64,000 nt of DNA from BOG-234 sp050015835. Lineage in GTDB: Bacteria; Acidobacteriota; Terriglobia; Bryobacterales; Bryobacteraceae. Position numbers and translations under genes: made by a program. Each line of letters opens with the position of its first letter. Position 1 is the first letter of the stretch. The stretch lies in assembly GCA_050015835.1 (NCBI GenBank), contig JBEKAQ010000024.1, positions 5,847-69,846 of the forward strand, given 5' to 3'. Positions 60,833 to 64,000 of this stretch are shown here, one piece after another. Under the pieces are notes generated by a model. It ran no database searches and was not told where the DNA came from. It was given only the letters and a program-made list of their open reading frames with translations.

Positions 60833-60942
60833 CGATTCATTGTAGGACGTTGGCCGACGGGTTTGGGTGGCGGGCGTTTTGAAGGCCGTTTCGCTGTGTC
60901 CGGCGACGCATCGGATGTTATGATAAAAGCGCCGTTTGACGT

Positions 60943-61018
60943 GGGCCTGTGGCGCAGTTGGGAGCGCGCTTCCATGGCATGGAAGAGGTCAAGGGTTCGA
61001 ATCCCTTCAGGTCCACCA
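60943..61018 (+). tRNA. tRNA-Ala (GGC), CCA encoded
   Basis: Cloverleaf by eye: acceptor GGGCCTG/CAGGTCC with one G-U pair, D-arm GCGC..GCGC, anticodon arm CTTCC-ATGGCAT-GGAAG with anticodon GGC, T-arm AAGGG-TTCGAAT-CCCTT, discriminator A and encoded CCA (61016-61018). All stems pair. It marks the left edge of an accessory block. Confidence 0.92.
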
Positions 61019-61057
61019 AAACAAAGCCCAACAAAACATAGAGTTACGAAAATGGTT

Positions 61058-61084
61058 GCGCGCTTCCGCATCGTGGAAGAGGTC
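61058..61084 (+). repeat. Partial duplication of the tRNA-Ala D-arm/anticodon arm with altered loop
   Basis: GCGCGCTTCC then loop GCATCGT then GGAAGAGGTC. The 10-nt blocks on both sides equal those of the tRNA at 60964-60990 with the same 7-nt spacing; only the loop differs (tRNA loop ATGGCAT). The copy lies 94 bp downstream and has no acceptor or T-arm. Confidence 0.8.
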
Positions 61085-61098
61085 GCGCGGCGTCCATT

Positions 61099-61130
61099 TG
61101 GAGTCCAAACTCGGCAAGATTTGGACTCCA
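61099..61130. repeat. Perfect 11-bp inverted repeat downstream of the tRNA
   Basis: TGGAGTCCAAA (61099-61109) and TTTGGACTCCA (61120-61130) with a 10-nt spacer. It could be a terminator for the tRNA transcript (no clear U-tract) or a recombinase site. The 258 bp from the tRNA to the nucleotidyltransferase gene hold no gene that I can support. Confidence 0.55.
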
Positions 61131-61275
61131 GCCAGTGGTCTTTGATGTCGTGGTCAGGAAGTGGTACAAGCTTCGCGCGCCCCCACCTGCTTTCCCTGAC
61201 CCGCAATGACGCGTCGATGGCGGCAGCCACCACCAAAATCCTGCCCGTACGTGTGGCACACTGGTCGCAGGAGTT

Positions 61276-61611
61276 GTGTCAACCTTGATGAGCCCCGCAG
61301 CCAGACAGATCGTCTCGAACTTGACAGACGTGCTAGTCCAGGCTGCCCATCCCAAACGCATCATCCTCTTCGGTTCTCAGGCCAGGGGCGATGCTGCTCC
61401 GCACAGTGATTTCGACATCATGGTCGTGGAAGAGGAGCCCGCCGACCGATTCGCGGAGATGGTCCGCCTGAATCGTCTAATTCGGTCGTTCGACATCGCC
61501 GTCGATCTCCTGGTTGTCAGCGACGAGAAGTTTCAGTACTGGCGGGACACTCCTGGCAACGTTTATTACGAAGCCGCCACAGGGGGGCAGGTCCTCTATC
61601 AAGCGGCGTGA
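61276..61611 (+). CDS. MNT-type nucleotidyltransferase (MntA-like antitoxin)
   Basis: A 111-residue minimal nucleotidyltransferase: FGSQARGDAAPHSDFDIMVV carries the GSX10DXD motif, with the third acidic residue in IAVDLLVV. Such proteins AMPylate HEPN toxins. Start uncertain: GTG 61276, TTG 61285 or ATG 61288 (AGGAG at 61269-61273). The HEPN gene follows at once. Confidence 0.85.
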   Translation: MSTLMSPAARQIVSNLTDVLVQAAHPKRIILFGSQARGDAAPHSDFDIMVVEEEPADRFAEMVRLNRLIRSFDIAVDLLVVSDEKFQYWRDTPGNVYYEAATGGQVLYQAA

Positions 61612-61618
61612 ACAAGCT

Positions 61619-62005
61619 TTGCTCTTTCTGCGCAAGGCCGCTCAGGACGAAGCCTTGCTCGACGCGGTCATCGAGTCCGACAAGGTGAGCGACGAGGTAA
61701 TTGGTTTCCATTGTCAGCAGGCAGCGGAGAAGATGTTGAAGGCCTTGTTGTCCGATTTGGGCGCCGCGTTTCACAAGACTCATGAACTGGGAGCCTTAAT
61801 GGATACGCTGGCACGTTCCGGCGCACCGTTGCCGGGCGAGTTTGAGAATCTGGACATGCTCACGCCGTTTGGCGCGGTTTATCGGTACGACGACTACGAT
61901 GGCACGGAGTCACTGAACCGGACTGAGACGCGCGCTATGCTCCGGTCACTCAGCGCGTGGGTCGAAGGCCGCTTACTCATGCGTTCCGTTTCGAATGCGC
62001 CCTGA
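61619..62005 (+). CDS. HEPN-domain protein, partner of the MNT gene
   Basis: About 128 residues of a PF05168-type HEPN: FLRKAAQDEALLDAV, FHCQQAAEKMLKALLSDLGA and KTHELGALMDTLA are diagnostic. The RX4-6H RNase motif of HepT is not evident, so it may be a non-catalytic or substrate-binding HEPN. There is no ATG near the usual start; TTG 61619 is a guess, and the frame is open back to ATG 61514 inside the MNT gene. Confidence 0.75.
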   Translation: MLFLRKAAQDEALLDAVIESDKVSDEVIGFHCQQAAEKMLKALLSDLGAAFHKTHELGALMDTLARSGAPLPGEFENLDMLTPFGAVYRYDDYDGTESLNRTETRAMLRSLSAWVEGRLLMRSVSNAP

Positions 62006-62010
62006 CCAAA

Positions 62011-62706
62011 CTAATGGTAGTCTTCCAGGTTGATTTCGAATGCCTCGCCCCTTTCAAAGCGAAATGTAATGCGCCAGTTACGGCTGACAAAAACAGACCA
62101 GGAGCCTTTCCGGTCACCCTCGAGCGGGTGTAGGTTACCGAAACCGCGGCGCGTTTCGGCTGCGCTTAACCTCGTGGCCGCACCCTTCCGGACCTCCTCA
62201 TCGAAAGAACCAAAATCTTGCGGCTTTTCTGCGTAGTCGAGAATCGCGAGAAACCGTTCAATGTTTTCTATCAAATCAGGCCGTATCTGGCTGTGATCAC
62301 GCTCCTCATAGAGCCGTTTCAAAGCTGGATGTTTGATCCGAGAAGAGATCCGGCGTCTACTATCGAGCCAGTGGCTCAGTTCTGCGCTGTCTTTGATCAC
62401 GTTGTCGAGGCCCTTGCGGATTTGGGTGCGGCACTCAGGATCGATCTTGTGGTATTTGTATCCTGTCGGCCGGCCCTGCTTCGAACGCTCCACCTCTATT
62501 GGGGTGCCGTCTGGACGAGTGCGGACGTCTTTTCTGGCTCTTAGGGCGACGACCCAGGAATAAACGTCGTTTCTTGGGGGCCGCCCGCTCATTAGCTCCC
62601 TTGGAGTCTTGCCGAGAAGGCCAGCTACTGCACCATACGTAGCCCGCCGTCTGCGGCTATAAAGCCAGGTAACGACAGCATCCAGAGTCCATGGTGCATC
62701 TCCCAT
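62011..62706 (-). CDS. HigB/RelE-like toxin fused to an N-terminal helical domain
   Basis: A 231-residue protein. Residues about 120-231 match HigB toxins: IKHPALKRLYEERDHSQIRP, then NLHPLEGDRKGSWSVFVSRN and WRITFRFERGEAFEINLEDY. An insertion (about residues 170-190) lengthens the usual loop. Residues 1-75 are an extra domain (TYGAVAGLLGKTPRELM) that looks like the helical DNA-binding part of alkyltransferase-like proteins. HigB toxins cut mRNA on the ribosome and are normally followed by a HigA antitoxin; none is here. It lies 43 bp after the DUF429 gene on the same strand. Confidence 0.7.
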   Translation of the reverse strand: MGDAPWTLDAVVTWLYSRRRRATYGAVAGLLGKTPRELMSGRPPRNDVYSWVVALRARKDVRTRPDGTPIEVERSKQGRPTGYKYHKIDPECRTQIRKGLDNVIKDSAELSHWLDSRRRISSRIKHPALKRLYEERDHSQIRPDLIENIERFLAILDYAEKPQDFGSFDEEVRKGAATRLSAAETRRGFGNLHPLEGDRKGSWSVFVSRNWRITFRFERGEAFEINLEDYH

Positions 62707-62749
62707 ATAGTTTCTCTTGCGGTATCTTCATGCAGCCGGTTGTGCCGCC

Positions 62750-63982
62750 CTACTGAATTTGCTCGTAGCAGTAATAGACCTGGGAGCGGATGGGATTGAT
62801 CCGGGATGCGTCAGATACCATGAACGACCAAAGGCTGCTATTCATTTGCCGGGGAGCCACCTTCATTCCGGATTGTTGACTCCCCTGATATCCGAATGGC
62901 ACAAACAGGACCGCGGGCTGGCCATCCTCGTCGATGAACCGAACCCAAAGCCGCCAACCCTCCATGCGTTCACCACGCATCCATAAATTGATCGCCGTTC
63001 CCCGAGAGGTTCTCCAGATGTTGGAGGTATCGATGGCAACCAACTCGACAGGACCGGTCCAATCCGTCGCTGGTTCAACCGGCAACGGCTCGGTTCCGGT
63101 CGTGCGCGATGAACCCGGCCGATCTGTCTGCGATTGTATGGTTGCCTCCGGAACTACCCCGGCATCTGGAGGTCCGGCCGCCTGTCCGTGGAGATTCATG
63201 CGCCCCTGAAACACTTTGGCCAGCGCTCCATATGTTAGGCGGCTGTGGGGAGTGACCATATAACCCGACGTAAGATCGCCGACCATTGTCGAACGCTCAA
63301 TCCCGAATTTCCACCAATAGGCCGCAGTGTAGGCGGAAATGACGGCGTCAACTCTGTCTTCATTCGCTTTTGTTTGTGCGATTCCCCCTCCCACAAAATC
63401 ACGCATGTTCCGAACTGGCAGTTCGCGGTCCGTCAGCGACCGGAGCAAATCGACGATCCGGAGCCATTCGGATGTGTTCTTGTGGCGGATCTTGTATTTC
63501 ACGATCTGGTCGAGGTTGAATACGCCAAGCAGGGCAGGGTGCGGATAACATTCGAAATAGTATCGGCCATGCTTCTCCCCGGGTATCGCCATGGGATTGT
63601 GGATATAGCTGTTCGCATCGAGAGCGCGGACGAATTCCCAAATTCGGGCGCCGGGCTGCCAACATGGGTTTCCGAGATTGGACGGGTACGCACCGCATTC
63701 AAAACCCGCCATCAGCGCGCGGGCCAGATCTTGTTCGACAGGGCGGCATCCCGTCGGATTCCGAATGCAGAGGGGTTGGTCAATGGCCCAGACATGCAGA
63801 TCAACAGCTTCGGTTTGGGCAGCTTGTGCAATCGCGGAGTCCCAGTTCGCTGCCACCGGATCGCCGTCAAGCCGCAGTGAACCGTCTTCGCTCAACACGA
63901 AGTTACAGATAGCGCCGACGTTGCGCGCGCCCCACGCTGAATCAAATCCGGTGAAAATGATTTTGTTCTGTTCGGGCGCCAT
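62750..63982 (-). CDS. DUF429-family protein (predicted RNase H-fold) with extra C-terminal domain
   Basis: A 410-residue protein. The N-terminal 230 residues match DUF429: FTGFDSAWGARN (first acidic residue), WAIDQPLCIRN, YYFECYPHPALL and ANEDRVDAVISAYTAAYW (distal Asp/Glu). This is an RNase H-like fold of unknown activity. Residues about 250-410 are a separate domain, after a Pro/Ser/Thr-rich linker, with WTGPVELVAIDTSNIWRTS; no family recognised. It is complete in the window and is the first gene of a pair with the HigB fusion. Confidence 0.75.
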   Translation of the reverse strand: MAPEQNKIIFTGFDSAWGARNVGAICNFVLSEDGSLRLDGDPVAANWDSAIAQAAQTEAVDLHVWAIDQPLCIRNPTGCRPVEQDLARALMAGFECGAYPSNLGNPCWQPGARIWEFVRALDANSYIHNPMAIPGEKHGRYYFECYPHPALLGVFNLDQIVKYKIRHKNTSEWLRIVDLLRSLTDRELPVRNMRDFVGGGIAQTKANEDRVDAVISAYTAAYWWKFGIERSTMVGDLTSGYMVTPHSRLTYGALAKVFQGRMNLHGQAAGPPDAGVVPEATIQSQTDRPGSSRTTGTEPLPVEPATDWTGPVELVAIDTSNIWRTSRGTAINLWMRGERMEGWRLWVRFIDEDGQPAVLFVPFGYQGSQQSGMKVAPRQMNSSLWSFMVSDASRINPIRSQVYYCYEQIQ

Positions 63983-64000
63983 CGAAAGCTAGTCTATCGT

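Overview
The window is high-GC, densely coded bacterial chromosome. It most likely comes from an acidobacterium of the Bryobacterales/Solibacter type. This is inferred from gene content: paired CRTAC1/ASPIC-UnbV proteins around a multiheme-cytochrome/TPR protein, an FHA-GAF-PP2C protein behind a Fur-family gene, small sigma/membrane-protein pairs, a Lys-rich secreted peptide, and two families of short dispersed palindromic repeats. No rRNA or other taxonomic marker is present, so the assignment is tentative.

Layout. 1-0.5 kb: 3' end of an ABC substrate-binding protein. 1.05-7.2 kb: a tightly coupled operon of a TonB/TPR-like membrane protein, an orphan ParA ATPase, a basic/proline-rich disordered protein, a TPR protein and a coiled-coil protein; this may be a ParA-type positioning system. 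8.0-16.7 kb: a NarL-type two-component system runs by start/stop overlap into a broken CRTAC1 gene, followed by a membrane pentaheme cytochrome with TPRs and an intact CRTAC1 paralogue; a porin lies on the opposite strand. 18.2-20.7 kb: a scrap zone with a tRNA-Glu-like remnant, an FAD-oxidase fragment, cysE, an orphan HepT-like gene, an IS91 transposase fragment and a damaged conserved gene. 20.8-27.4 kb: a complete RND efflux operon (pump, adaptor, TolC). 27.5-42.8 kb: metabolic genes (xseB, prenyl synthase, FAH hydrolase, M1 peptidase, thrC, ECF sigma factor with membrane partner, thioredoxin-like protein, FadJ-like beta-oxidation enzyme, ThDP enzyme, SDR, SGNH hydrolase, CoA-transferase A/B).

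42.8-57 kb: two sugar-phosphate-isomerase-like TIM-barrel proteins, a Fur regulator coupled to a phosphatase that carries a 21-bp in-frame tandem repeat in its catalytic domain, an M20 peptidase, the primary sigma factor rpoD, an operon with an orphan hydantoinase B, and an Rrf2-cysK pair. 57-58 kb: a short HU-like protein overlapping a TIR-domain protein, a candidate two-gene defence module. 58.2-60.8 kb: a lipoprotein/FtsX-permease/ATPase ABC operon. 60.9-64 kb: tRNA-Ala(GGC) followed by a partial tRNA duplication and an accessory block (MNT nucleotidyltransferase plus HEPN, a DUF429 protein, and a HigB-like toxin fused to an extra N-terminal domain), consistent with an island at a tRNA.

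The best candidates for something undescribed are the HU-TIR pair, the ParA/disordered-partner operon, the HigB fusion with DUF429, and the tandem repeat inside the phosphatase. The two dispersed palindrome families, 6 and 6 copies seen here, punctuate many gene ends. All functional calls rest on reading the sequence; no database search was possible.
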